The notes: generated from the sequence alone by a model not told the origin. Positions 1 through 9,063 are shown, counted from the first letter of the stretch. The stretch is 64,000 nt of DNA from Deminuibacter sp966424055 (GCA_966424055.1 CBJLMB010000018.1:1-64000); one strand, 5' to 3'. Program-made: numbers and translations.

Positions 1-1
1 T

Positions 2-236
2 CCAGTGAACGGCAGTGCACCAGAAATGCATTTAACGTTAAACCTTCAACATTAACCCTTAAACTCTCATTGTTCCAGTGAACGGCAGTGCACCAGAAAT
101 GCATTTAACGTTAAACCTTCAACATTAAACCTTAAACTCTCATTGTTCCAGTGAACGGCAGTATGCACCAGAAATGCATTCAACGTTAAACATTCAACGT
201 TAAACATTCAACGTTAAACCTTCAACATTAACCCAG
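2..236. repeat. 73-bp tandem repeat, about three copies
   Basis: Copies begin at 2, 75 and 148, giving a period of 73 bp. Each starts CCAGTGAACGGCAGTG and ends CTCTCATTGTT. The first two are almost identical. The third diverges after about 40 bp into a short 14-bp repeat built on TTCAACGTTAAACA. No coding potential is visible. The stretch lies downstream of the glycosyltransferase operon, and bases 237-365 hold nothing recognisable. Confidence 0.9.
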
Positions 237-365
237 CTATGCTACTGAAAATAATTGTAGTTGACAATATTGATGCGTGCTGCCAATTCCCGGCAGCCGG
301 GAATGAAGATGGTATTTATCATGATCACCAGTTGGATGAACAGGATAAAACAAAGAATGGGAAAA

Positions 366-1307
366 TTAAATACCCAGCTTCTTTTCGATCAGGTAATTGT
401 TTCTTTCAGCAGAATTGCGGCCGATGAGCTCACCGATAAAACCTGCCAGGAACAATTGCATACCAATGATCATAGCAGTAAGTGCGATATAAAAAGACGG
501 GCGGTTGGTTACAGCAAAATCGGCAAACGCGAATTTACCTACCAACAGGTAGAGGAACATAACCAAACCAACCAGGAAAGACAATGTGCCATACAGACCG
601 AAAAAATGCATGGGCCGTTTACCGAAACGGCTGATAAAAGAAATAGTGGTGAGGTCGAGAAAACCGTTGATAAAACGTTCCCAGCCAAACTTAGTGGTAC
701 CGTATTTACGCGGGCGGTGTTCTACCACTTTCTCACCAATCTTCCTGAACCCGGCCCATTTGGCCAGTACAGGGATATAGCGGTGCATCTCACCATACAC
801 TTCAATACTTTTCACCACCTTATTGCGGTATGATTTTAACCCGCAGTTAAAATCATGCAATTTGATACCTGAGCTTCTGCGGGCAGCTGCATTGAATAAT
901 TTGGAAGGCAGGTTTTTAGTCAGCTTATTGTCGAAGCGTTTCTTTTTCCAGCCGCTCACCAGGTCGAAGCCATCTTCAACGATCATCCTGCGCAGTTCAG
1001 GTATCTCATCGGGAGAATCCTGCAGGTCGGCATCCATCGTAATAACCACATCGCCTTTGGCGGCCTTGAACCCTTCATGCAATGCGGCTGATTTGCCATA
1101 ATTGCGCTGGAACTTGATCCCTTTAATATGACCATTGCCTGCAGAGAGCTGTTCAATTACCTGCCAGCTGCTGTCGGTACTGCCATCATCCACCAGCAGG
1201 ATTTCATAGGAATACCCATGCTCATCTGCCACACGTACAATCCAGCTGCACAGTTCAGGTAAAGATTCTTCTTCGTTATATAAAGGAATGACGATTGATA
1301 GATCCAT
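366..1307 (-). CDS. GT2 family polyprenyl-phosphate-type glycosyltransferase
   Basis: A membrane-associated family 2 glycosyltransferase of the DPM1/GtrB type, 313 aa. The N-terminal GT-A domain starts SIVIPLYNEEESLP. It has the nucleotide-binding VDDGSTD (about residues 40-46) and the metal-binding DADLQD (about 92-97). Two C-terminal hydrophobic segments, about 235-258 and 270-295, should anchor it in the inner membrane. Such enzymes transfer a sugar from a nucleotide donor to a lipid-phosphate carrier for cell-surface glycans. It is the last gene of a three-gene operon, 9 bp after the DUF4199 gene. The exact sugar and acceptor cannot be read from the sequence. Confidence 0.9.
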   Translation of the reverse strand: MDLSIVIPLYNEEESLPELCSWIVRVADEHGYSYEILLVDDGSTDSSWQVIEQLSAGNGHIKGIKFQRNYGKSAALHEGFKAAKGDVVITMDADLQDSPDEIPELRRMIVEDGFDLVSGWKKKRFDNKLTKNLPSKLFNAAARRSSGIKLHDFNCGLKSYRNKVVKSIEVYGEMHRYIPVLAKWAGFRKIGEKVVEHRPRKYGTTKFGWERFINGFLDLTTISFISRFGKRPMHFFGLYGTLSFLVGLVMFLYLLVGKFAFADFAVTNRPSFYIALTAMIIGMQLFLAGFIGELIGRNSAERNNYLIEKKLGI

Positions 1308-1316
1308 GCCGGTTAA

Positions 1317-1835
1317 TTAGCCTTGTTGTTGAAACGGTGATTGGGGCTTTTTCTTGGCCACAGCAGCGCCGATAGCAGAAGCGATGGCTCCCAGCACGCC
1401 AAAAAACAGGATGATACTGCCAATAGTAATTGGCATATAGAATTTTCTTGTTATTGACAATGCCTGTGCTATCTGCTCATCTGTCATATTTTTTTTCTCT
1501 TCCATGCTTTTACGGGCGATCTCCAGCCCTTTTTCAAGCATATCAGGGAACAAGAATTTATAACTGATAAATGTATACACCGCCTCAATAACAATAATAA
1601 CAGCGGTGGTTTTAAAACCATGTGCAAATACATTTCCGAATGTTACATCACCGTTCATCTGCTTTGCATACTGTACGCAGGAAAAAATGATCCCTGCGAG
1701 AAATATGACAAATGCCACTGAGCCCAGCGCCTTGTTTTGCGTTTGGCCGGTGAAATAAGTGATCAGGCCGAATACGATGAGGATTAATGCCACAACGAGG
1801 CCGTACACTGCAGGCTTGGTAGGTTTGGTTTCCAT
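1317..1835 (-). CDS. DUF4199 domain-containing membrane protein
   Basis: A 172-aa inner-membrane protein with four hydrophobic segments (about 10-28, 38-55, 75-95 and 135-158) and a charged cytoplasmic tail ending KKKPQSPFQQQG. Length, topology and the repeated placement between a dihydroorotase-like gene and a GT2 gene fit the Bacteroidota DUF4199 family, whose function is unknown. It is 11 bp downstream of the dihydroorotase-like gene and 9 bp upstream of the glycosyltransferase, so the three are probably cotranscribed. That neighbourhood suggests an envelope role, but this is inference. Confidence 0.85.
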   Translation of the reverse strand: METKPTKPAVYGLVVALILIVFGLITYFTGQTQNKALGSVAFVIFLAGIIFSCVQYAKQMNGDVTFGNVFAHGFKTTAVIIVIEAVYTFISYKFLFPDMLEKGLEIARKSMEEKKNMTDEQIAQALSITRKFYMPITIGSIILFFGVLGAIASAIGAAVAKKKPQSPFQQQG

Positions 1836-1846
1836 CAGTGGTATAA

Positions 1847-3115
1847 TTATTTGTTCAAATGTATATTTCCTTTATGGATTATCCCAATTACCTGCCCATT
1901 TAATGTTTTATCCAGGAACGCTGTATTCAGTGATTTGCTGCGGTTGTTGCTTTTGCTGAGTGTTGTATTGCCTGCAGGTTTAAACAGGGTGATATCTGCG
2001 TGGCCATTTTCCGCTATAGTTGCTGCAGGCAGGCCAAAAATAGTACGGGTATTACCGCCAAACAGAGCTGTCGTCTGTTGTTCTGTTAAACCTTCAACGG
2101 CCGTATGCACGGCTGCATAAGCAGTTTGCAAACCGGTCATACCCGGTTTGGCATATTCAAACTCGCAGGTTTTATGATCCCAGTTCTGTGGTAGGTGGTG
2201 CGAAGCGATGGCATCGATCAGTCCTTTTTTCACGGCCTCACGCAGTGCCAGCATATCTTCCCTTGAGCGCAGCGGCGGATTTACTTTCAGGTTGGTATCA
2301 TAGGTCTGCAGGTCTTCATCACAAAAACTGAGGTGATAAGGTGTAACACTGCAGGTCAGCTGCAACCCTTCGGCTTTAGCCTGTGCAATCAGCGCCACAG
2401 CTTTGGCAGTTGATACGCCGGTAATATGCAGTTTGCTGCCGGTATAACGTAGCAGCTCGATATCGCGGTGAATGATCAGTTCTTCTGCAAGGGCCGGGAT
2501 GCCGGGCAGTCCCAGGCGGGTAGAAACGATACCTTCATGCATCAGTCCCTGTTTGCCGATACTGTCATCCAGCGGCAACTGGATCACCACACCATCAAAT
2601 GCTTTCACGTATTGCAGGGCTTTCAGCAACAGACCGGGCGATTGTACGGGGTAAATGCCATCAGAAAAAGCGGTGGCGCCACTGCTCTTCATATCATACA
2701 TCTCGGCCAGCTCTTTTCCTTCCAGTCCTTTGGTAATGGCACCAAGCGGGTGGAGGCTTACCGGCAGCCTGGCAGACTGCTGTACGATATATTCCACCTG
2801 TGTTTTATTGTATACTGCGGGCTGCGTATTGGGCAATGTGAATACATGTGAATAACCGCCTGCTGCTGCGGCCTGGGCGCCGGATTCCAGTGTTTCCCTG
2901 AATTCGAGCCCCGGATCACAGAAATGGGCAAATACATCCACCCAGCCGGGGGAGGCTACCCATCCTTCGCTTTCTATCACCTGCGTATCGGCCGGTGTAG
3001 AAGGAGAAGGCCCTATAGACCGGATAGTGCCGTTTTGTATCAAAATATCCTGTACTGTACCATTGAAAGTAGATGTAGCATCTGCGATTAAAACCTGCCG
3101 GAGTAAAATATTCAT
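1847..3115 (-). CDS. dihydroorotase-like amidohydrolase (PyrC type, ligands altered)
   Basis: A 422-aa cyclic amidohydrolase related to dihydroorotase, which closes carbamoyl-aspartate to dihydroorotate in pyrimidine synthesis. An N-terminal beta-sandwich is followed by the TIM barrel with the DHOase signatures DPGLEFRETLESG (about 68-80), LPNTQPA and NPPLRSREDM. Two catalytic positions look changed. The usual HxHxR metal motif reads FAHFC, and the usual SDH of the catalytic aspartate reads SHH (within IASHHLP). The enzyme may therefore be inactive or use a different chemistry, as in known pseudo-DHOases. It is the first gene of the operon. Start ATG at 3113-3115. Confidence 0.85.
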   Translation of the reverse strand: MNILLRQVLIADATSTFNGTVQDILIQNGTIRSIGPSPSTPADTQVIESEGWVASPGWVDVFAHFCDPGLEFRETLESGAQAAAAGGYSHVFTLPNTQPAVYNKTQVEYIVQQSARLPVSLHPLGAITKGLEGKELAEMYDMKSSGATAFSDGIYPVQSPGLLLKALQYVKAFDGVVIQLPLDDSIGKQGLMHEGIVSTRLGLPGIPALAEELIIHRDIELLRYTGSKLHITGVSTAKAVALIAQAKAEGLQLTCSVTPYHLSFCDEDLQTYDTNLKVNPPLRSREDMLALREAVKKGLIDAIASHHLPQNWDHKTCEFEYAKPGMTGLQTAYAAVHTAVEGLTEQQTTALFGGNTRTIFGLPAATIAENGHADITLFKPAGNTTLSKSNNRSKSLNTAFLDKTLNGQVIGIIHKGNIHLNK

Positions 3116-3167
3116 GAGCGGAGCACAAAATTTTTTGCAATATAGCTCGAATTTTACAAAAACCCTT

Positions 3168-3175
3168 TACATTTG
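3168..3175 (+). promoter_or_regulatory. Bacteroidota -7 element upstream of tRNA-Pro
   Basis: TACATTTG matches the TAnnTTTG -7 consensus of Bacteroidota and lies about 54 bp before the tRNA. No convincing -33 TTG sits at the usual spacing, so only the -7 box is claimed. Confidence 0.45.
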
Positions 3176-3228
3176 CAACCCGTTAGTATAAAGGCGGTTG
3201 AGTAAATCTCCTGATTAACAGGACAGTT

Positions 3229-3302
3229 CGGGAAGTGGCGCAGTCCGGTAGCGCACTTGTATGGGGTGCAAGGGGTCGCTGGTTCGAATCCAGTCTTCCC
3301 GA
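3229..3302 (+). tRNA. tRNA-Pro (anticodon GGG)
   Basis: A complete 74-nt cloverleaf. The acceptor arms are CGGGAAG and CTTCCCG with discriminator A. The D stem is GCGC/GCGC. The anticodon stem CTTGT/GCAAG closes the loop ATGGGGT, which places GGG at positions 34-36. The T arm is GCTGG-TTCGAAT-CCAGT. CCA is not encoded. A rho-independent terminator follows about 20 bp downstream, so this is a single-gene transcript. Confidence 0.95.
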
Positions 3303-3322
3303 CAAATACTGCAGCAGCAGAT

Positions 3323-3354
3323 AAAGCCCGACGCGAATGCGTCGGGCTTTTTTT
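3323..3354 (+). terminator. Rho-independent terminator of tRNA-Pro
   Basis: A perfect 12-bp stem, AAAGCCCGACGC (3323-3334) and GCGTCGGGCTTT (3339-3350), with loop GAAT and a following T run. Confidence 0.92.
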
Positions 3355-3438
3355 ATGGAGTGCCTCATTCTTATTTGGTATTGCAACTGTAGAGTAGAAA
3401 ACTCAGGATGCTGATGGAGGAAGCCTGTGGACATAGCA

Positions 3439-4020
3439 TTATTTGTTAGCAGAAAATATTTCTTGAAAGAATTTCTTTGCTTTTGCTCCCCCGTATTTTG
3501 TAACTGCTGTGCTTAATTTTTTTTTGTCAAATGCATGAACTTTTTGAGCTATATTTTTTAAGACCCTGTCGTGATCCTCTGCCAAAGTACCCAGATTGTT
3601 GACTAAGTCCACCATTATAAACTCCGGGGTCGCATTTTTTGGGAAATGTGGTTTCACACGAAAATCAAACTCCCGATTGCCCAATTTAAATTTTCCATGC
3701 CTTTTATGGTTGTACACAACCTTTTGATTATATAATTGCGTTGTACCTACACCAAGCGCATTATATTGATTAGGTGAAGTCAATAAAAAGCGGTCATCCT
3801 TAAGAAAGCTGCGAACCAATTGTTCCTCCTCAGGAGGTTTTCTTCCGAATACTGATTGAACAGGAACATAGTACAATCCAGTTGATAATTTCTCCAGATC
3901 TCCATTTTGCGTAAGTTCGGCCAAATGTCTATCCACGGAGCTGGAATGGGCTGCCAGTTCTTCACGCCGATAAACCTTTCCTGGTTTTAAAAATCCTTTC
4001 AGTTGCCGAACTTTTGTCAT
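3439..4020 (-). CDS. AbiEi-like antitoxin / DUF6088 family protein (solitary)
   Basis: A 193-aa protein with an N-terminal winged-helix AbiEi antitoxin domain. It begins MTKVRQLKGFLKPGKVYRRE, followed by SSSVDRHLAELTQNGDLEKLSTGLYYVP. The C-terminal half resembles DUF6088/AbiEi proteins, which repress their own operon and neutralise AbiEii nucleotidyltransferase toxins. No AbiEii gene lies downstream; the tRNA-Pro occupies that side. The start at 4018-4020 was chosen because a TACCTTTG promoter box ends only 4 bp upstream, giving a nearly leaderless mRNA. The frame stays open further upstream to 4170, but that part is lysine- and phenylalanine-rich low-quality sequence. The function in abortive infection is inferred from the family. 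Confidence 0.75.
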   Translation of the reverse strand: MTKVRQLKGFLKPGKVYRREELAAHSSSVDRHLAELTQNGDLEKLSTGLYYVPVQSVFGRKPPEEEQLVRSFLKDDRFLLTSPNQYNALGVGTTQLYNQKVVYNHKRHGKFKLGNREFDFRVKPHFPKNATPEFIMVDLVNNLGTLAEDHDRVLKNIAQKVHAFDKKKLSTAVTKYGGAKAKKFFQEIFSANK

Positions 4021-4024
4021 GCTA

Positions 4025-4053
4025 CAAAGGTAACAGAATTTACCCGGTGTAAA
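4025..4053 (-). promoter_or_regulatory. promoter and overlapping inverted repeats of the AbiEi-like gene
   Basis: On the minus strand TACCTTTG (4032-4025) fits the TAnnTTTG -7 box. Two overlapping inverted repeats cover it and the DNA just upstream: GGTAA-n6-TTACC (4029-4044) and TTTAC-n5-GTAAA (4039-4053). AbiEi proteins are known to bind inverted repeats in their own promoters, so this is a plausible autoregulatory operator. Confidence 0.5.
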
Positions 4054-4170
4054 TTTTTTTATTAAAACTTCATGCAGTTTTCTTTTTAAAGTATTTATAT
4101 TCAATCTGTTAAATATGAATAGATACTTTTTAGATCTGGTAAAAAATGAAAAAAATAAGCAGAGGATCAT

Positions 4171-5586
4171 TTAGTATCCGCCATTCTGCGCCAGGTTATT
4201 ATTAAGCTTGATCTCGTTAAAAGGTATCGGCCATATCCAGCTGCGTGAATCTGGTCCTACCGAACATATATTGGAAAGAGAGCCGCCTGCACTGCCACAT
4301 TCATCCCGGTTAACGATCCTGCTCGTCCGCCTGAGATCAAACCACCGGTGTCCTTCCCCGATAAGCTCCAGCCTGCGTTCGGTAAAGATCGCATTGAACA
4401 CATTATTCCCCGTTTCTGTGCCGGCCGCAGCACCCCTGGCGGCGCGCAACGCATTCACATCATCCATACCTGCTCCCGGCGACAAACGGAATTTACATTC
4501 AGCCCGGATCAGGAACATTTCGCTCGTACGGTAAACCTTGAAATTGCGTGTACCAATATACTTCCAAAGCAGGGTCCGGCTTACATTGCCCGTTCCAATG
4601 ATATCGCGCCGGATAACATTGGTATCGTTCCGGATACCACCTGCAGGAGAATAGACCAGGTCGCGAAAATTATTGGCAACACGATAGGCGGCATGAAGAC
4701 CGTTATCGCATACACCCGGGCGCATGGCCTGGTCATTGGGGATTTGCCATACGATCTCCGAAGTGGAATTATCCAGCCAGATCTGTGGATAATCCGTGGT
4801 ATTTGCCAGTGGTATGTTCCCGATAACGATGGATGCATCGGCCGATGCCTGGGTGTATTGACCATTGTATAGTCCGATCCTTGCCAGCATGGCATGTATG
4901 CAGGTAGAATCGATAAAGAATCGTTTGGGATTGCTGATATCCCCATATTGGCGATAGATAGCCAGCGCGTTGTTAAGATCATTGTAGATGCTGTCATAGC
5001 AGTTTTTCACAGAGAGCCGGGAGGGTTTAGCCGCCAGGGGATTATCAGGGCTGAAAACAGTGATATAAGGTACGCCCAGGCTATCTGAATTACGTTGATA
5101 AGACTGAGCGAAATAGCGCAGCAGATCGAAATGACAATGCGCCCTCAATGCCCTTGCCTGTGCTTCCAGCTGGAAAGCGCTGGCCTTCGTGCTTCCCGCC
5201 TCATACCCTTTACAGTTCTGGATCACATTATTGGCGGCACTGATGGCAACATATGCCTGTGCAAATGCTCCGCTGATAAGCGGGTCATCGGCCGAATAGG
5301 TCCATCTTGATGCATTCTCCCAGTCGCCCAATGATTCGTAAGCTTCGATAAAATCATCACCCATAATATCCGGGAGACTGCTCCAGGCCATGCCGCCGGT
5401 GCTGTAATACCTGCCGCTTTGCAGCTGGCCATAAGCGCCGGCCTGGGCCGAGGTCAGATCGTCGAAGTTATTGATATCAGTTTGTATCGTCTGTGGCTTC
5501 GTATCCAGGTTTTTCATGCAGGAAAGAAAAAGTAAAGCACAGGACAGGACTATCGTAGAAAATTTTATAATCGGTTGCGGTACCAT
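4171..5586 (-). CDS. RagB/SusD family nutrient-uptake lipoprotein
   Basis: A 471-aa surface glycan/nutrient-binding lipoprotein. It has a lipobox signal (ALLFLSC, Cys about residue 23), then the TPR-rich SusD fold with the typical QLEAQARALRAHCHFDLLRYF segment (about 138-158). The C terminus holds FTERRLELIGEGHRWFDLRRT and WPIPFNEIKLNNNL, both hallmark SusD motifs. It caps the barrel of the adjacent SusC, whose stop is 20 bp upstream. No degradative enzyme follows it in this locus, so the substrate is unknown. Confidence 0.95.
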   Translation of the reverse strand: MVPQPIIKFSTIVLSCALLFLSCMKNLDTKPQTIQTDINNFDDLTSAQAGAYGQLQSGRYYSTGGMAWSSLPDIMGDDFIEAYESLGDWENASRWTYSADDPLISGAFAQAYVAISAANNVIQNCKGYEAGSTKASAFQLEAQARALRAHCHFDLLRYFAQSYQRNSDSLGVPYITVFSPDNPLAAKPSRLSVKNCYDSIYNDLNNALAIYRQYGDISNPKRFFIDSTCIHAMLARIGLYNGQYTQASADASIVIGNIPLANTTDYPQIWLDNSTSEIVWQIPNDQAMRPGVCDNGLHAAYRVANNFRDLVYSPAGGIRNDTNVIRRDIIGTGNVSRTLLWKYIGTRNFKVYRTSEMFLIRAECKFRLSPGAGMDDVNALRAARGAAAGTETGNNVFNAIFTERRLELIGEGHRWFDLRRTSRIVNRDECGSAGGSLSNICSVGPDSRSWIWPIPFNEIKLNNNLAQNGGY

Positions 5587-5606
5587 GATGAACGATTTTA
5601 AACGGA

Positions 5607-8600
5607 TTAGAAATTAATAGTGGCGCCCAAGGTATAAGACCGCAGCGGTGGATATTGCGCACCAGTAAGGTCGCCATTGGAATTGGACGTGCTGCTATTG
5701 GTATTGGATATCTCAGGGTCAAAGGCCTGCAGCTTAAAGAGCGTAAGTACATTTTGTCCCTGGGCAAACAGCTGGAACGAGTTTATCTTCAGCCATCTGC
5801 AATACCGCTGTGGCATGTTATAGGAGATCATGACATTGCGCAGCCGCCAGAAATGATCGTTCTCCAGGTAGCGGGTGGTGTTCTGCTTGAAAGGATCGTT
5901 CATGCTGGGGAAATCGGTGATCTGCCCCGGCTTTGTCCAGGCTTTCAGGCCGTTGGCAGAAAAGCCGGCGCTGGAATAACCCGGGATCTCGACCTGCGTC
6001 CTGGCATAGTTATACACATAGTTCCCATAAGAGTACACCCAAAAAAAGCTCAGGTTAATGGCCTTATACCTTAAGCTGTTACTGATTCCCCCGTTGAATG
6101 GGGCATCGCTGGTGCCCATCGTAACACGATCATTGGGATCATAGGTGTTGGTAGTGGTTTTTCCATCTGCTTTAAGATAGATGGCTTTGCCCGTTTGCGG
6201 ATCTACACCCTGGAACCGGTCAAGATAGTAACTGTTGAACGGTTTGCCTACCTGCAAGATCTGGTATTTGTGATATAACTGTGATTGTTGACCCAATGGG
6301 AGGGACAGGATCACATTCCTGTTAAGACTGTAATTGGCGCTGATATTCCAGTCAAAATTTGTATTGTGGATCACAGCCAGGTTCATGCTGGCTTCAAAAC
6401 CACGGTTACGCATGCTGCCGGCATTGCCCAGCACCTGGCCAGGTCCGCCACTGGTAGCAGGTGTGGTGAGATTGAAAAAGAGGTTGTTCGTAATGGAATT
6501 ATAATATTCCAGGTTGGCGGTGATCCTGTTCTTAAACAGTCCTATTTCGATGCCAGTGTTAAACGTGGTCCTGGTTTCCCATTTCAAGCTTTTATTGCCA
6601 AAAGCCGATATGCCCAGGGCTGACCCTCCTCCGAATGTACCGGATGCATATTGCTGCAGGTAGGGGAAATCTCCGATCCCTTCCTGGTTCCCTACGGTGC
6701 CATAGCTGGCCTTTACCTTGAGCAGGCTGATAACGGGACCATCGTGCAGGAAGTGTTCCTCTGACAGGATATAGGCGCCGCTGATCCCTCCATAGTTCAC
6801 CCAGCGGTTATCCGGAGAAAGCCGGGAAGAGCCATCTCTTCTTACAGAACCGCTCAGCATGAATTTATGCAGGTACGTATAGTCAACAATACCGAAAAAG
6901 GAAACAAGACCATAGTTCGGCGTAAAAACAATATTGTTGATCACAGGAATATAGCCGTTGGTAGTAGTCCCTGCCACCAGTCCTGCAGCATTAGGATAGG
7001 GGTTCAGTAAGCCAAAACCCTGATAACCGAATCCGGAAGCCTGGGTGCGAACGGTTTCCTGGTAGATCGATGCATTCAGATGATGTTTGCCATCCGCGCC
7101 AAAACCATGTTTATAAGAAAGCGCGTTGGTAATGGTATAGCGGAATTGTTTGGTAAATGCCTGGCTAAGATTACCCTGGCCCCACATGGGAGAGGTGCTT
7201 TGCCCATTATGCTGGGCCGCCTGTGTGCCGTTATTGGTGATAGCAAAGGATTCAGTCTGCGTATAGTCCCCGCCAAAATTACTACGCCAGGTAAGATCAT
7301 GGATCATGGGAAATTTGTATTCTACAAAACCGTTGCCATAGGCCTTGGTATAATAGGTATGGCCCATGTTCTTGTTGACCTCTTCAAAAGGATTTGTCCA
7401 GTTGCCCACACCCTGGATGCTTACGGTGTATGCACCGGTAGACGTATAGGGAACTTCATAAGGCAAGGCCCAAAGGATCGTATTCAGCGTGGCCACGTTC
7501 TCGTTGCCTTCATTGACATTCTTAACCTTGCTCCAGCCACCTGCTATATTGGTACCGATCTTAAAGTTATTGATCGTATGTTCGATATTAAATCGGCCGG
7601 TATATCTCCGCATATTGGTGTTCAGCAGGATCCCGTCCTGGTCGAGGTAAGAGAAAGAACTGAAGTATTTTGTCTTGTTATTCCCGCCGCTGAGTGACAG
7701 CTGATGCTCCTGCATTTGTGCAGACCTGAACAAAGCTGTTTCCCAGTCGAAATTTATTTTCCTGAGGCTGTCTGCCTGGGCAGGTGTCCAGCTATATGGG
7801 TTACCGGCAATGTTCATTTCAAAATCGACATGCTGCGGGCCGTTCATCATCTTTAGCTTGCTGGGCGGCAGTTTTGAAAAGCCCACCTGTCCGGTGTAGG
7901 TAACAACCATTTGACCTTCGCGGCCTTTTTTTGTGGTGATCACGATAACGCCGTTGGCGCCGCGTGATCCATACAATCCGGCAGAAGCCCCGTCTTTCAG
8001 CACAGTGACGCTCTCGAAATCCAATGGGTTCATATTTTGAAAGTCCCTTGCCTGCACCTGGATGCCATCGACAATATACAGCGGGTCGGTGGATCCGTTG
8101 ATGGAACCTTTTCCCCGTATCACCACATCGGAAGACCTTCCGGGCTGGCCGCTGCCGGTTTTGATGTTCAGGCCCGAAGCCTGTCCCTGCAACATCTGAT
8201 CGAATGAGGCCACTGGTTGAATAGAAGCGTTTTTTATATCCACTGTCGCAGTAGCGCTGCCGCTCAGCCTCCTGGACTGGTTCTGGTAGCCCGTGACCAC
8301 CACATCATTGAGCTCTGAGCTTGCCTCGGTCAACAACACTTTCAGCTGTCTGAGATTGCCTACAGTGATATTCTTCGGGCTATAGCCGATCATGCTAAAT
8401 ACCAGGACAGACCGCTCATCTTTGACCTGGACCGCAAAATTACCTTCGGCATCAGTAGATGTCCCTTTGCGCAAGCCTTTTACCGTTACCGAAACACCGG
8501 CCAATGATTTGCCCAGGCTATCGGTGACCTTACCCTGTATCTCGATATAGTGTTTGACAGCTACGGTATCAGTGGCCTTAATAGCGGGGGGAACAGCAGC

Positions 8601-8894
8601 TTCCTTTAGCTTGACAACGATGGCCCGTTCCGCAATAGACCAGGAGAGTGGCTGGTTATAAAAGCATGCATTCAGGGCCTCTTCCAATGTGGCATTATGC
8701 ACATTAATGGAGACTGGTTTCGCATTGTCCAGGATCGATTCCGCATACACGAAAGTGTATCCCGTTTGTTTACGGATATCTTCAAAGACCTTGCTGATCG
8801 GCGCTTTCTTTTCAGAAATATTGATGCCCTGGCCGAACCCCCGTGCAGATAGCAGGAGGGAGGTCACCAATAAAATAAGCGTAGGTAGCTTCAT
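5607..8894 (-). CDS. SusC/RagA TonB-linked outer-membrane transporter with STN domain
   Basis: A TonB-dependent importer. The start at 8892-8894 gives a clean signal peptide (MKLPTLILLVTSLLLSARGF); the frame also opens at 8930. Order of parts: signal peptide; secretin/TonB short N-terminal (STN) domain of about 60 residues, which contacts a FecR anti-sigma; CarboxypepD_reg-like beta domain (GVSVTVKGLRKGTSTD); plug (DPLYIVDGI, SAGLYGSRGANGVIVITTKKG); and a 22-strand barrel ending in terminal Phe. The STN domain plus upstream sigma and FecR genes indicate transcriptional feedback through trans-envelope signalling. It works with the SusD lipoprotein encoded just downstream. Confidence 0.95.
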   Translation of the reverse strand: MKLPTLILLVTSLLLSARGFGQGINISEKKAPISKVFEDIRKQTGYTFVYAESILDNAKPVSINVHNATLEEALNACFYNQPLSWSIAERAIVVKLKEAAVPPAIKATDTVAVKHYIEIQGKVTDSLGKSLAGVSVTVKGLRKGTSTDAEGNFAVQVKDERSVLVFSMIGYSPKNITVGNLRQLKVLLTEASSELNDVVVTGYQNQSRRLSGSATATVDIKNASIQPVASFDQMLQGQASGLNIKTGSGQPGRSSDVVIRGKGSINGSTDPLYIVDGIQVQARDFQNMNPLDFESVTVLKDGASAGLYGSRGANGVIVITTKKGREGQMVVTYTGQVGFSKLPPSKLKMMNGPQHVDFEMNIAGNPYSWTPAQADSLRKINFDWETALFRSAQMQEHQLSLSGGNNKTKYFSSFSYLDQDGILLNTNMRRYTGRFNIEHTINNFKIGTNIAGGWSKVKNVNEGNENVATLNTILWALPYEVPYTSTGAYTVSIQGVGNWTNPFEEVNKNMGHTYYTKAYGNGFVEYKFPMIHDLTWRSNFGGDYTQTESFAITNNGTQAAQHNGQSTSPMWGQGNLSQAFTKQFRYTITNALSYKHGFGADGKHHLNASIYQETVRTQASGFGYQGFGLLNPYPNAAGLVAGTTTNGYIPVINNIVFTPNYGLVSFFGIVDYTYLHKFMLSGSVRRDGSSRLSPDNRWVNYGGISGAYILSEEHFLHDGPVISLLKVKASYGTVGNQEGIGDFPYLQQYASGTFGGGSALGISAFGNKSLKWETRTTFNTGIEIGLFKNRITANLEYYNSITNNLFFNLTTPATSGGPGQVLGNAGSMRNRGFEASMNLAVIHNTNFDWNISANYSLNRNVILSLPLGQQSQLYHKYQILQVGKPFNSYYLDRFQGVDPQTGKAIYLKADGKTTTNTYDPNDRVTMGTSDAPFNGGISNSLRYKAINLSFFWVYSYGNYVYNYARTQVEIPGYSSAGFSANGLKAWTKPGQITDFPSMNDPFKQNTTRYLENDHFWRLRNVMISYNMPQRYCRWLKINSFQLFAQGQNVLTLFKLQAFDPEISNTNSSTSNSNGDLTGAQYPPLRSYTLGATINF

Positions 8895-9030
8895 AGCAGT
8901 AAGTAATGGTTGAAACGATGGGTATATCATATTGCAATGCTGGTTTGGTATTCTTAAGTGGACATAGCATGTCCATTAGCCATACGACAAGCTTCGCTGT
9001 GTGTAATTTTCTATATTCCTGAATGGATCC

Positions 9031-9045
9031 GGGTCCGTTGGACCC
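9031..9045. other. short hairpin between fecR and susC
   Basis: GGGTCC-GTT-GGACCC is a perfect 6-bp hairpin in the 133-bp gap between the FecR gene and SusC. No T run follows on either strand, so it is not a classical terminator. It could affect mRNA processing or differential expression. Confidence 0.35.
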
Positions 9046-9063
9046 TATGAACTAGGTTTCTGG

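Noticed and set aside
2..236. Possible CRISPR array
   Set aside because: Units are 73 bp and contiguous with no unique spacers, so this is a simple tandem repeat.
366..1307. 190-codon plus-strand frame (261-833) opposite the glycosyltransferase
   Set aside because: It is antisense to a strongly supported GT2 gene and has no recognisable domain.
3183..3434. 83-codon minus-strand reading frame with LDSNQRPLAPHTSALPDCA
   Set aside because: It is the well-known false translation of the antisense of a tRNA gene; the tRNA-Pro explains it.
3439..4170. Longer 243-aa form of the AbiEi-like protein
   Set aside because: The extra 50 residues are low-complexity and contain the promoter box and inverted repeats; homology begins at the internal ATG 4020.
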